A stretch of DNA of 64,000 nt, taken from contig JBBHKE010001099.1 of NCBI GenBank assembly GCA_037447655.1, positions 61,818 through 125,817 of the forward strand. The letters run 5' to 3'. The position numbers were made by a program, and so were the translations under genes. Below are positions 13,701 to 25,059 of the stretch, piece after piece. The stretch is from Zygnema cylindricum. Lineage: Eukaryota; Streptophyta; Zygnematophyceae; Zygnematales; Zygnemataceae. The notes beneath the pieces were generated by a model, which did no database searches, was not told where the DNA came from, and worked only from the letters and a program-made list of their open reading frames with translations. How positions within the stretch are numbered: the stretch's first letter is position 1; every line of letters begins with the position of its first letter.

Positions 13701-16562
13701 GCCTGGACCTTTGGCCACCCACAGTAGTATATCGACAACAGAAAAGCAGGTGGACAATCTTTAAAAACGCCTCAGAAACCCACAATGACTTTGTAACAGA
13801 TTGCCACCCCCAATAAACATAGACCTGCGTGAAGTATATGAAGGTATTATGTGCAGACAGGTAAAATTCAGCTAAACGGATTATGCTACTGCGTGAATTG
13901 ACGGAAAGTTATGTTTCAAGGTGGCGACCCACATGTCAATAAACAATTTGATCAAAACACTGGCTGCGATATCTCCAGGATCAGGCTGCAATGAAGTGCT
14001 GGAAAGAGGGCCAGCTGTATGGCCTCCCTGAGACCAAGTGTCTTGCCCAGAACTCCCTGGTGTGGATACATCTCCAGAAATGAGACTACTGTCCATACTA
14101 CATACAGCAGCAACAATTTCCTCCATGTCGCCCTCTGTTAACTTAAGTGGCTGCTGTTCGCTGACAGAAACAGTCCAGAAACAGAAACCGTTTGAAAACG
14201 TCAATTTACTGGGAATATGTCCTTACAATTAAGTGGAAAAATCCTTAGAATCTCAGGTGGTACTCACTAGTTAACACAATCAGCTTAACAGAACAACGAC
14301 AAACAACAAACGACCTGTCTAATGAGACATTAAATAAAATATTTTCCAGAGGAAAATGCATCAGTTAACTAAAGCTGATTTTCCCCGCATTGGATAATAC
14401 GTAAAGAACCCACCAATCTGCTAGGTTGCAAGCTATTTATCTGGTTACAGCACTGTTTACTTTTTCTGGAAAAAGTAAACAGTGCTGTATCCAGATAACT
14501 ACACAATTCTTCCAGCACAACTAAGTTTGCCAAGAAACTTCAAACAGTCTAAACACTACATGTCGGCTAATTTCGCCTTTATTTTCCTGAAAATAGACAA
14601 ATCATGTATGCTGGCTATTATGTACATACTCACCCATAGTAGCGATACTGGAACAGTGGCCGCTGCATACGCCTCCGAATAGTATTCTGCCCAGAATCAA
14701 AGTCTCTGAAGAAGACAAATTTCCACAGTCCCCCCCATAAGATGCCTTACATGTCACCACAACAGGCAACAAACAGAGCACAATAACATTGTCAACATGT
14801 TAGGCTTGAAGACAGGAGATTTGTGATGTAAATTCTCAACACCCGTTAGAAACAGATTCACCACCTAACCGTCAACAACTCTAGAGTATAGTATGGCTGT
14901 GAGACAAAAACACTAAACATGCTACATTGTGCAGATAGTGGATGAGGAAAGTTACCTCCAGGTAAAGACAACATTGCGAGCTCGCTTGCTTGCTGCAATG
15001 CTTCGCACATGGCTGCGAGCGAGTCCATTATCTATCACACCGGTAACACTATCACAGTGCAACAACTGCCCGGCTTGCTCCTCAAGATGGGCTGGTACAC
15101 CAAGAAGTGACGCAGCAGCACTTCGATGACCAACTGTAGATTTTGAGATGAGATTTGGTTGAAAACCACCACTGCTACACACATCATTCATTAAAAAAAA
15201 AAATGTTGTTAATGAAGGTGCTTGGAATCAAGTGAGCACAATTTGCCTCTCAGCAATCAAGTAAAAGTGACGGTGTGTAAACTTCGACGTGTGAGATTTG
15301 GCTGCTTACAGATCCGGAAGGAGAGGAGCTGGAGTCCAAGTGCGGAGGCCACTGAGCCAACGCGCTTTCATAAGGTCTGAGAAAACATAGTTATCAGGAT
15401 TATCAGGAAGCTGAATGAGCCGCGCCATTGCTTGAGTTGTGGTATTTGCATCTTCCCAAACTGCTGCATGTCCCCGTGGACTGCCTCTCTTCAATGCCCA
15501 ACCAGAAGCTGGCCCGTCAACAGGACTGTGTACATTTTCACGAGGCAAAACCGTTACCGATTGCTCTGCCCTTAACCGCACTGCATCTGCCGGAAGAAAA
15601 CGGGCAACCACTGCACGAACATACTGAAGTGACTTGAGCAGAGAAGCTGATGCCTCTGGTGATGGCCCTGCTCCAGGTACGGCCCGCACATTGCCTGGAG
15701 CAAGCAGGCTGCCATAACCAGAAGCTGCCGCTTTGTGCTCTGCAATGAACTCTACACAGAAGGCATCAATCTGCTGCAGCATTGACACGCTTGGGTAGTA
15801 TCTGCACAGCCCATTCACGATCGTTAGTCAGAAACTATTGGCTCCACTCACTTTGCAACGGAAACGAAACACACGAGAAGCATTTACAAGAAAATCCTTA
15901 CACCCTCTTTGCAACAGAAACCAAATACACGAGAAGCTTTTACAAAAAAAAATTGACAGGCACAGAAAGCCAATTGAAGACCAAGAGCACAGTCCGACAA
16001 ATAACTATAATTGCATGCACAAATAACACAAAAAAATGCACACAACCTATACATCAAAGGTTAGAGAGGTCATTTTCTCCTGACGTACCTAAAGAGGTAT
16101 TTCTTCAAAAGAGCCACACTCTTTACAAGAACAGGGGGACTGCACTCCAACAATTGCACATAGCATTAACTGCGTGTTGTTAGAGGGATGAACTTGCAGC
16201 TTGTCGCAGCACATGCATTGAATTTGCATAGATATGTTTCTCTTTCCTTCCCCTCTCGTTCACATTTTCTTCTCATTCCTTCTGAAAAAATGTGTGAAAC
16301 AACTACGAGATGTGCATAATAGAACAAAAACATGAACAAAAAGCTGGTAGTAACCGATCAACCGTTATGTGAGTAATCGAAAACACAGTTAGAAATATCC
16401 CTAGCTTACATCACATGACAATCGCCGGAAACACAAGATAATAGAGGAAAATTGAATGAAGCGAGTTAAGGAAAAAACCTGCCTTCTGGCCTGTTCGGCA
16501 CGGGCATGATCCAGCAGAAGACTGTAAGCGACATCTATAGTTGCTACATTTCCTAAATAATC
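7733..16562 (-). CDS. Conserved plant ARM/HEAT-repeat protein (At3g12590-like), function unknown
   Basis: Minus-strand exons, 5' to 3': 16562-16483, 15801-15310, 15171-14956, 14686-14630, 14160-13933, 13609-13558, 13228-12992, 12312-12202, 12042-11860, 11702-11589, 11482-11309, 10834-10193, 9486-9056, 8649-8589, 8317-8249, 7807-7733. They join to 3,222 nt in one frame (1,073 aa plus stop). Recognisable segments: AFDLVLNLGVHAHLLEP, WAAALSCLLYFTCDRGR, GWAEELQTHLIRLLTSLLY, LLLLLVGKCTDSPAV, LLDDPDARIAYFSSTFLLK and C-terminal NNEKLLENPYLQVRG. These match, from memory, a large Arabidopsis protein of the ARM-repeat superfamily (I recall At3g12590) with no assigned role. Helical repeats suggest a scaffold. 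The N-terminal exons (perhaps about 100 aa) were not identified. The first visible intron works in frame only with a GC donor. The exon 4 donor was chosen by phase (GTATGT over the nearer GTGAGT). Confidence 0.88.
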
Positions 16563-17700
16563 CTGCAAAAAACAGGTCCAAACTACCTTCAAATAAGTAA
16601 TTCTTGAAAAAAAGACATGTACCAACTACGGTCAAATAAGTAATTCAGCAAAAAAACAGGTCCAAACTACCGTCAAGGTTCTATTTGGCAAACTCTAGCT
16701 GGACTCACCTCTGTTGCAATAAGTACAAAACAAATTCAGAGGAAAGATTCCACAGGTTTATTAAAAGGCATTGTTTTGTATTGCTATGCAATAATAAAAC
16801 ATTTTCTACATTTCTTCCTTAGACCCTATCAAAAATGTTTGTTATTTAGCACTTGTTCAACAAATACATAGACAATCTTGAGAGCGGTTTCAGTTTAAGT
16901 GCCGCGCTATGTATGCACCTCAAGTGTATGAGACGGTTCGCAAGCAAGGTTCCCCACTGGAATGTGTGGCTGTGTGCATTCAGCTATAGCTCTTCGCAAC
17001 GGTTCCGGACCCTTCCCTTTTTCCCGCTGCTCTCTTCTTTGTAAGCTGACGCCTTGAAAAGTACTGTTTTCCATTTTGGGCTTCTTTAAGCTGCCATCAG
17101 TCATGTTGAAAATTGGTGAAGTCCGAGGTACAGCTCAATTTGAGAAACAAGTACAACCTGTAGACAGCGCGATTGCCACTTTGAAAGCTGGTAAGGCACC
17201 ATATTGCTAAAAGCGTTCTAGAATTCTCTATTCATAATGTTTTGCCCGTCCCATTGCAGCTCGCTGTGAACCTTCACTTCCATGCTCCTTACTAACACGA
17301 AGGCTGACAGGTTTTCCCTTTACATTATGTCAGTACAGTAAGTGCCTAGGTCACAGCTGAGTGGACAAATCACATGATACTTCTTCAAGGACCTGGTATA
17401 CTACATTTTAAATTGAGCTCAAGAGAGGGAGAGATAGGACTTCATTGAAGATCTTATGATCTTCTTATGATCTGCATTTTACAAGTAATAACAATGTTTA
17501 GCTAAGAAAGTTGCTTGGATTTATTATTATTCGTTGCTATATTCGTAATTATTATGAATCATGAAAGTTTTAAAACTTTAAAAGGTATGACGTATGCAGT
17601 GACGCCCGCGACACAGCACCTCGCGGATGCTGCGCTGCAGTTCACCATCCAAGTTAGGGCGTTTACACATGCATCAAAAACATTAACTTTCACAAGTGTG
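16563..17700 (-). other. Upstream part of the ARM-repeat gene; exons not resolved
   Basis: The missing N-terminus should lie here or further up. A minus frame near 16752-16691 ends at a good donor (GAG|GTGAGT) and encodes the plausible segment NLSSEFVLYLLQQR, but its phase does not fit the next exon. A second minus frame at 16907-17104 (starting MTDGSLKKPKMENS) is open but matches nothing I know. The intron at 16563-16690 contains a local direct repeat of GTAGTTTGGACCTG. Confidence 0.3.
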
Positions 17701-17739
17701 GACGATTCACACCTGTGAACACAGCTATGTTCGTACAGC

Positions 17740-18230
17740 GCAGCTTATATTATGTTGAGCCCCTTCGTTAGCCGAAAAAGTTAACGGACCTTCGGGCACT
17801 TTCCTCTTGAACAAAAATTCCGTCAAACTATTACTAACATACGACACCATTAAAATTATAATAGGGAATTGCTAATCGCAGAGACGATTTTTGCTGCGCG
17901 CAGATACACCGTGAATCGTTATTAGCCTTATGTACGCTATATCGGCACACAAAAATTTTGACATTGATACCCGAAATACAGTGATTGAATTTAATTTATC
18001 TTTGACGTTAATTACGGTTCTAGTAAAATAGCGTCAATGGTATGCCCGTACTGTATTCGTTAATAGTGTGGTTTACGAAAGTTGTTTGTTCGTTCAACTG
18101 TGTACTTCGTTACCGACATCCGTACGGAAATTCTGGTTAACTTATGTCGGTCGCATACAGAGCTGCACTTACAAAATTAGCGGAGTCCAGTTTCCAAAAT
18201 AGGCGATCGAATACGTTCAGACGTTCGTTT
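17740..18230 (+). repeat. Dispersed repeat, plus-oriented copy related to 35440-36652
   Basis: AGGGAATTGCTAATCGC (17863), TACACCGTGAATCGTTATTAG (17905), ATTTTGACATTGATACC, GACGTTAATTACGGTTCT and TTAACTTATGTCGGT appear in the same order in the reverse complement of 35440-36652. The copy is diverged and has no open frame. The TACACCGTGAATCG word is also the terminal repeat of the element at 36096-36652. Confidence 0.65.
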
Positions 18231-20030
18231 TTGTGTGTGTCAGTGTGAACTGATAACATGTGCACATGCTAAAAACTGTCCGTGTTACATAAACGTAGTG
18301 TTGCACACTTACCCATGTTGATAGTTGAGGAAAGCTAAGTCTAATATTGTGCCCTTTTAACTCTATTTCATATCCTGCGAGATTAATAGTATATATGTTT
18401 ACACTATCAAAGGGTTTTTTAGGGTACATGACGGTAATACCATACCTTTAAACAAACGAGACGCATATTAGAGTTAAAATGATTTTAAAATGGGTTATGT
18501 TTCACAAAACAACAACAAATTAGTGTCATATTGTGTACATATTAGAGTGAAGTTACAAAATTTAGGATTGAAAAAACGAGGCGCCTTGAAAACGAGAATT
18601 GGTAACAAACCAACGGCAAATGCGGACCGAACACAAAAAAGAGATTTTGTGATCAAACAAATCTCAACCACATCCTCATTTTCTGATTGCATGCTTTAGA
18701 AACTTGCATATCCATTTTTACACGACGTCGCCATTTTTTGGGAAGGAAGCGTGTCATCGCCCCGCCGCCTCCCTTAGTCTAGCGGCATCCAGTAATCTAT
18801 GCCTCTTTTTACGGTTTGCAGCGGCAGTTGGTTAGACCGTAATATGGATGAACAACAATAAAGGTCGTGCCAACATCGTCGCTGTATATTTCCGGGATTA
18901 TTATGAAATCATTGGTAAGTGCGCAGCTCATCATGTTTATTCATCTCTCTTGCGCTCTCTGCCTCCTTGTTCTTCCCCCTTCATTTTCTCTTCCTCTTTA
19001 TACCTTAACCTCTCCCTCTACGAATTGTCCATCTCCCACATTTTTTCCCATTCACTCTCCCTACCCTTCTCTCTTGCTCTCTTCTTCCCATCTTCTCTCT
19101 CTCCCTCATTTCTGTCTCATATCCTTTCCCTGCTTTACTTTCAGACTGGTTTTTTTCCTATTTTATTCTCATTTTCGCTCTGTGTCCCTTTGTGTTCTTC
19201 TTCTTTTTCACGTAATATTTTTCAAGCCCATCTACCCCGTAATAATCTGTTATATATATATATATATTATGTTTTATTAACTGTCATCGATGATGACGGT
19301 ATATCCGACGGCCTGTTGTATTGGAGAGCACCACACCGAAACATACGATATAGGGAAGAATAAAATATCATGTTGAAGGTATTCGACCGTACGAAAGCGC
19401 ATGGAGTATATCGTCAGGAGCTTTCCATGGATATGTATTTGTTATCACGAATGGTGGATACTTAGTTAGTGTGTGTAAAATATGAAGGTTTTTAAAATCA
19501 TTTTAAGAGGATTTCCAAGTTACAAGCAGAAACGTTAATAATTCGGTACTATTTAGAGCATTGTTGACTATTGCAGATTAATAGGCCTTAGATAATTTTT
19601 TGTTTTAATTTAACGTTGTAAACAGAGTTTATCATGAAATATGAAATTTATGTACTTCTTTTCCCATTTTTTTTAATGAATGATCTTATTTGTGTCAACT
19701 TTTTATATATTTTGTATTCATTGTGTGTCTTTCTAATTGCTTTCATGCTGTTTCGTTGATTTTATCGCATTTAAATATACTTCATATATTTTGCATTGTT
19801 TGTTTGTGAATCATCTGTATATGCTGCAAATATGACTTTTTTTATTTTACTTCACACCGCGTGTCTTTCTTGATCTTTGCTTTTCCTACCCGGAATACTT
19901 TGGTTTCATTTTCACTACTGTATTAATGGTTTTAGTCTAGTCAAAATGAGTTTTTTGACAAAGGGTTAAGGTTGTTAGTTGATCACAATATAATAATATC
20001 CATGTATTTTGAAAAATGAAACTTTTGAAC
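18231..20030. other. Intergenic stretch with no gene recognised
   Basis: It holds a pyrimidine-rich (CTCTCC/TTCCC) run at about 18935-19225, which creates a low-complexity plus frame of Leu, Ser, Pro and Phe that I do not accept as a gene, and a (TA)n tract at about 19250-19270. The rest is AT-rich with short frames only. Confidence 0.4.
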
Positions 20031-20093
20031 CAGCGACTGTAACAGGGTTACAGAATTGGGTACTTAGTGGCTGGGGCTAGGCTGCTATTGTTG

Positions 20094-20165
20094 CGATTTC
20101 AGAGCAGCGCAGTTGCGATTCCAGAGCTGCGCAGCTGCGATTCCAGACCAGCGCAGCATAGCAGC
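20094..20165. repeat. 22-bp tandem repeat, three copies
   Basis: The unit TGCGATTCCAGAGCAGCGCAG recurs three times with single-base changes, followed by two ATAGCAGC units. It lies just outside the 67-bp hairpin array. Confidence 0.75.
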
Positions 20166-20184
20166 ATAGCAACTTGGTAGTTTT

Positions 20185-20655
20185 GTCGTTGAATTTCCTT
20201 CTAACGACGAAACATAATTTGTTTTCTCAGATATGATGATGTAGTTGTTTCCTCGTTGAATTTCCTCTTAGCGCCGAAACATACTTTGTTTTCTTAGATA
20301 TGATGATGAAGTTGTTTCATCGCTGAATTTCCTTTTGGCGACGAAACATACTTTGTTTTCTCAGATATGATGATGAAGTTGTTTCGTCGTTGAATTTCCT
20401 TCTAGCGACGAAACATACTTTGTTTTCCCATATATGATGATGAAGTTGTTTCGTCGCTCAATTTCCTTATAGCGCCGAAACATACTTTGTTTTCTCATAT
20501 ATGATAATGAAGTAGTTTCGTCGCTGAATTTCCTTTTAGCGACAAAACATACTTTGTTTTCTCAAATATGATGATGAAGTTATTTCGTGGTTGAATTTCC
20601 ATTTAGCGACGACACAGCCTCTGCTTTGTCAGAAATTATAATCAAGTTTTTTCGC
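20185..20655. repeat. 67-bp tandem array with a hairpin in each unit, seven copies
   Basis: GAATTTCC or a one-base variant recurs at 20191, 20258, 20325, 20392, 20459, 20526 and 20593, exactly 67 bp apart. Each unit contains inverted arms GTTTCGTCGC and GCGACGAAAC separated by 14 nt, followed by ATACTTTGTTTTCTCA and GATATGATGATGAA. Copies differ at a few positions, some within the arms. The array sits at the left side of the DDE_1 transposon. Confidence 0.9.
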
Positions 20656-20669
20656 CGGTAAATTACTGT

Positions 20670-21162
20670 CCAGCGACGACAAATTCTCGTCGCTGCAAGA
20701 GTAACCATTACTCAATGCGATGAATATGCTGTTTAGGAAACTAACGACTTATCAATTTCGGATAAGGATGATCAACAAACGACGAAGCATAGTCGTCGTT
20801 GATTAGTGTAGGATGTAAATGGCAACAAAATATATATTTCCATACTACAAGCACACTGGAATTTTCAACACCACATTAACAACATCTGAAGGTAATATGA
20901 ATTTTGTAATAAATATCCAATTCCACGAAATACAACGGTTTTTTACTTCATAAAAAACGAAATCATATTTTCCCATGTAAAAAATCATACACACATACGA
21001 AATCTGCTCTATCATATGACGTCAAATAATACTGGACTCCATGAACTGTCTACATTAATCTGGCACCAGGTTAACTGCTATTCCCTCTCTATAATTAAAC
21101 TACCATTCCCAAACTAATATATATATAAAAAAAAACAATACGCAATTATGTAATATGTTTAA
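20670..21162. other. Left non-coding flank of the DDE_1 element with two short palindromes
   Basis: CAGCGACGA..TCGTCGCTG at 20682 and AACGACGA..TCGTCGTT at 20775 each have a 7-nt spacer. The remainder is AT-rich 3' flank of the transposase, with no gene. Confidence 0.6.
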
Positions 21163-23043
21163 AACTTGTTCCCGCTTATCCCTCCCTCATTGAAAATGAT
21201 GTCTTGTTGACTGTCGGCATCTTCAATATTTTGGAGGAATTCCCTTGCCCTCGGGCAAGGAGGTTCCACAACTTCGCATTCGAAGTGGTTGCGATATTTG
21301 CTGATTATGCCTCGTAGTTGTTGTGTGAGCATGTCTTCTTCCCACTTTCCGTCGCGTAGAGACAAGCCACATTAAATCATTATTTTTCTCGCGTAACTCA
21401 TTATGTTTTTGTCTCTCATCGCATTGACCTCTCGGATAGAGTCCTTTGCAAATTTAAAAAAAAAACGCTCTGCCGGGTCCAACCAATTTACCGGACCATT
21501 CACGGTTAGAAGGTTTAGCCCATTGACCGTTTTCAATTCCTTTCGCCTTCCACCTTCCCCAAATGCGACTCCACACGTCCTTGATTTTGGAAATGACGAA
21601 GGAGTCAGCGGGTTGAACAAGATGCGTTGCATTAGGTGGAAAATAGTGTATCACGGTGTTTTTGGCCTCTATAACTCGCTCCAACTCATCGGACGTATTG
21701 TGACCACCACAGTTGTCGAGGAAGATAATTTTTTTACGTCCATCACTATCCCCTTGGTAAGACCTTGCCTCTTCGACCCATTGTGGGAACACCGTTTTAT
21801 CATTCCATCTTTTTGGACCGGTCCGGTAACAAACACCTGAAAAGATATATAATAGACAAAAAAAAGAAAATAAAATAAAATTTTGTAATGCTTGCTTACA
21901 TATGCATTAGAAGGAAAGTAAGCTACGTGTACCATAGAAAGCTTATAATATGAGTCTTTATTTTAGATAAGAGAAATCAGAGTGTTAAAGAAAAAAAAAA
22001 ACCATATTTTGTAGTAGGAGAAGGGGGAAGGAGGTATATGAGGACAAGGTAAAGAGATATACATAAAAAACTGAAACACAAAAACATGTTTGGAGAGAAA
22101 TAGATAAACATCCATCAAAGTCAATAAGACATCAAAAATAAAATAAAAACATTAGATGAGGGAGAAAAAACACACCCGGGACGTTGTTCGGTAAACCTTG
22201 TATCGGGTAACTTCTGGCACGATTTGCAAAAATTATCATTGGGTTCTCGATACGAGCCTTCACCCCTACACTTTGTCGCACCATGAGAGTCATGGATTCG
22301 CCTCCTCCGGCAACATCAACGTATTTCACCACTTCGTCCCCTCTAAATCCCAAATTTTTTCCATTATCGGTGTTGACTATCATGTGAGTTTCGTCCATGT
22401 TTTCCATGAGGTCTTCATTGAAAAGTCATGTTATACATTCGCCGCCAAACCAAAACAAATTTAGTTATTTTTTTATACGTCGTTAAGTAGGGAATACAAC
22501 GAAAACAAAACGCAAAAAGGAAGGAAATGTCATTAAACTATATTCGTAATGAAGAGTGACTCACCGGATTCAAACCCACGCTTTAGAACGCCCATGTGGA
22601 AGGCTACGGTACGCTCAATGTATTCCTCTTTCTCGGGACTACATTATAGTTTCCCCTGTTGTGCACGCACAACGATGTTGTGCTTCTCTTGACACCTCTG
22701 CACCAACCTTTTATTTATGATTGGACGTATTTCCGACCCGTCATTGTTGAACCATTTCGGGTCGTACTCTTTCCTCCTTTCTTTTATGATGTCCCTAGCG
22801 ATGTCCCCGAGAATGGTGGTGGACATCTTCATACCCACTTTCTTAAAACGTTCGAAATCTGAAAGTAACTCCTCGTGTATAACAGTGACCCAAGCGGTTT
22901 CCTTCCTTCCTCTTCCCGGCAAAGCCTTGGTAACCGCCACCGATTTCGTCTCAAAACTAGAAGTAGAAAACGTCCGAGTTGTCTCTCGTATTCCGTCAAG
23001 CGCCGACCTCCTCTCTACCCACCATCGCTTGGCCTTTTGGTAC
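21163..23043 (-). pseudogene. Tigger/pogo-type DDE_1 transposase, decayed
   Basis: Minus-strand exons at about 23043-22565, 22412-22176 and 21836-21163, joined by GT-AG introns. The first carries KAKRWW and a CENP-B-type helix-turn-helix region after GRGRKETAW (ERFKKVGMKMSTT). The second has NMDETH (first catalytic Asp), GFRGDEVV and MIIFANRAR. The third has FLDNCGGHN (second Asp), YFPPNATHLVQPADSF (third Asp) and KIKDVWSRIW, followed by an acidic tail. All three catalytic Asp residues are present, as in the DDE_1 (CENP-B/Tigger) family that cuts and pastes DNA. Breaks: an in-frame TAA at 22644-22646, a frame change in the A/T homopolymer near 21457-21466, and an in-frame TAA at 21372-21374. 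The N-terminal exon may be the fragment at 25737-26060. Confidence 0.85.
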
Positions 23044-23102
23044 CTTGTAACAATAAACAATGTCAAAAGAATTAATGAGATTATTGATTGGAAAGCCGTA
23101 TA

Positions 23103-23541
23103 AAATTGGACCGACTCTAAAAACAAACGATGATATTCAGCGACGAATAGTTGTTGTCGCAGATTCAGCGACGACAAAAACTCGTCGTTATATCTGCAAA
23201 TTTTTTTTTTTTTAGAATCATCGTTGATAAATAATGAGTTGCCGACCACCAATGAGAAATCCTCACTTAATCGACAAACCAACGACGACCTTGTGTCGTC
23301 GTTAACCCGGGAAAGAGGATTATGAAATTCAATGGCGATATCAGCAAAACCAAATGTATGACTTTTTGTCGAATTTACATTAATTTTGTGAAAAAAAGGG
23401 AGAGAAATAAAAAATTCACACTTGTATGATAAATAAAAATAAATAAAATAAAACATTGTGGCACCCAATGTAGGCTTAGGGCTAAATCGGGATACCTCTC
23501 CATCGAATGAAGGCCACGAAATTTACCCTCGTCAACTCCCC
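23103..23541. other. Non-coding spacer within the DDE_1 element, with CGACGA palindromes
   Basis: It contains AGCGACGA..TCGTCGTT near 23151 and AACGACGAC..GTCGTCGTT near 23281, plus a T-run at 23203. A minus frame continues through part of it but lacks protein-like composition upstream of the probable splice acceptor at 23044. Confidence 0.5.
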
Positions 23542-24881
23542 TCAACGTCGCCTAATGCCGGCAAGTTGTTGAGTTAAATTATTAATTAAGCGACTAACCG
23601 TTATCATCGCTATTTCTTGAGCCTCCAAACGCCGATTGAGATTTTGAACTTCATTCTTCAATCGTTGTACTTCCGATGGTGGAGGGGGCTCATCAACATG
23701 TGGGACCCTCGGAATTTCCCAAAGATACGTACGCATCACTTGCACATATCAGAAGCGTTGTAAGACCGCACTTCGAGCATCTAAAAATTTGTTTAGCTCC
23801 GGAGTACAAATTGCACGACGTGGAATGGTAAATAACCGTGGGTCCGAAGGGTGATAATGTCGGATTAATTCCGGGACATCTATTTCGAATCCAATCGGTC
23901 TACGTAGAATCCATGTGAAACGTTCATCATTAGGCTGAAAATGCCGAATGTATGGGAAATTTGACGCATGGTTGTATGATGCGATGTACAACCATGTTGG
24001 GTGGGCGGGACATCGGGAGGGATGTCGAGAATTTCCGGGACGGGGTTCAACCACCGGTCAATAGGCCGAGCCTCCCCGTAACGCCAATAGTCCGGCCACT
24101 CCTCGACCGGGATGTAATGGGCAGCCGTCGGTCGAAAGCCATCCATGGCCTCATCTCCGACTGGAGGCGGGAAAAACCAATCGGGTTCTTCCTCTCGAAT
24201 TACCACATCACGATCGACCGGAACTTGAGCTCCTTGTACTGCCACGAGAGCTCTATCACGATTCAGTGATGGTGGAAAAATGACAATCTCGTCGTCGTCT
24301 CCACATTCTTCCTCCATGAGTCTCTCCGAGCTCTCCGAAGATTGCTAGTCTGTGGTTGAGGGATCGTCGTCGTATTTCATGACTAGAATGTCAAACGATT
24401 CGGTTTCTTCCGGTTCTTCCTCCTCTTCCGTATGCTCTTCCCCTTCCTCTAAAGGCTCGTCCGACGCAGTTCTCGAGGGTTCGTATTCTTCGTCTACTTC
24501 CTTACCCCCTTCTACTTCGCGGACACCTTCTTCGTCCACTCTAATCCCTTCATCCGGTAACGCCCCCTCCGGCTCACTTCCCCTTACTACCCTCTCTGTA
24601 CCCGTCCCTTCCCTCCCCACCGCCTCAATTTCCTCCATCTCATCTATGTCGAAACCAGTTTCTTCCCCCTCCCTCAAAACCAACTCCATTCCAACCCTTT
24701 CCCTACCGCCCTCTTCCGGTTCCACCCTATTCCCCAACACTCCTTCGGTTGCACCACTTTCCCTCTCCAAGTTCTCCCCTCCAGGTATATCACCCCCTAT
24801 CGCGGTTGCCGTTGGTAGTGGACGAAATCTCCTCGGAATGGTAGAGCGCTTTCGTTTGAATGGTCGTTGGCCGCCCTCCAT
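23542..24881 (-). pseudogene. Unrecognised accessory ORF of the DDE_1 element
   Basis: A minus-strand coding region of about 446 codons starts with Met at 24881 (MEGGQRPFKRKRST). It has a basic start, a long acidic Glu/Gly region to about codon 178, then a Trp/Pro/Arg-rich part (EEPDWFFPPPVGDEAMDG, WPDYWRYGEARPIDRW, FTWILRRPIGFEIDVPELI), and ends in a predicted coiled coil (EVQRLKNEVQNLNRRLEAQE). Breaks are few: in-frame TAG at 24345-24347, a frameshift near 24000, and in-frame TGA at 23749-23751. I recognise no domain. Position and strand suggest it is transposon cargo or a transposition helper. It could instead lie in a large intron of the transposase gene, whose possible first exon lies further upstream. 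Confidence 0.6.
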
Positions 24882-25059
24882 TTAAAAACAAAATTATTGG
24901 TTAAGAGAAAAAAATGAAAATACACAATTGAAGGGGACAAAAACAACCTAAAAGACGCTCTTTTACTCATACCTTATCTTAGATAGTCCAGCTGTAAAAA
25001 TAGTCCAATATTCACAGTTGGAAAATTGAACCGTTGGCCTTGCGACCTATAAACCGACA

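Noticed and set aside
16691-16752. Upstream exon of the ARM-repeat gene encoding SSEFVLYLLQQR
   Set aside because: The sequence and donor look good, but the phase (2) does not match the next exon (0); kept only as a possibility.
18848-19363. Plus-strand frames of 137-171 codons with Leu/Ser/Phe repeats
   Set aside because: Generated by a CT-rich tract; low complexity and no splice context or homology.
20185-20655. CRISPR-like array
   Set aside because: The 67-bp units are contiguous and similar throughout, with no unique spacers, and the DNA is eukaryotic with no cas genes.
24352-24885. Plus-strand Ser/Pro-rich frame of 177 codons
   Set aside because: It is the exact antisense of the acidic part of the accessory ORF, and its composition follows from GAA/GAG codons read in reverse.
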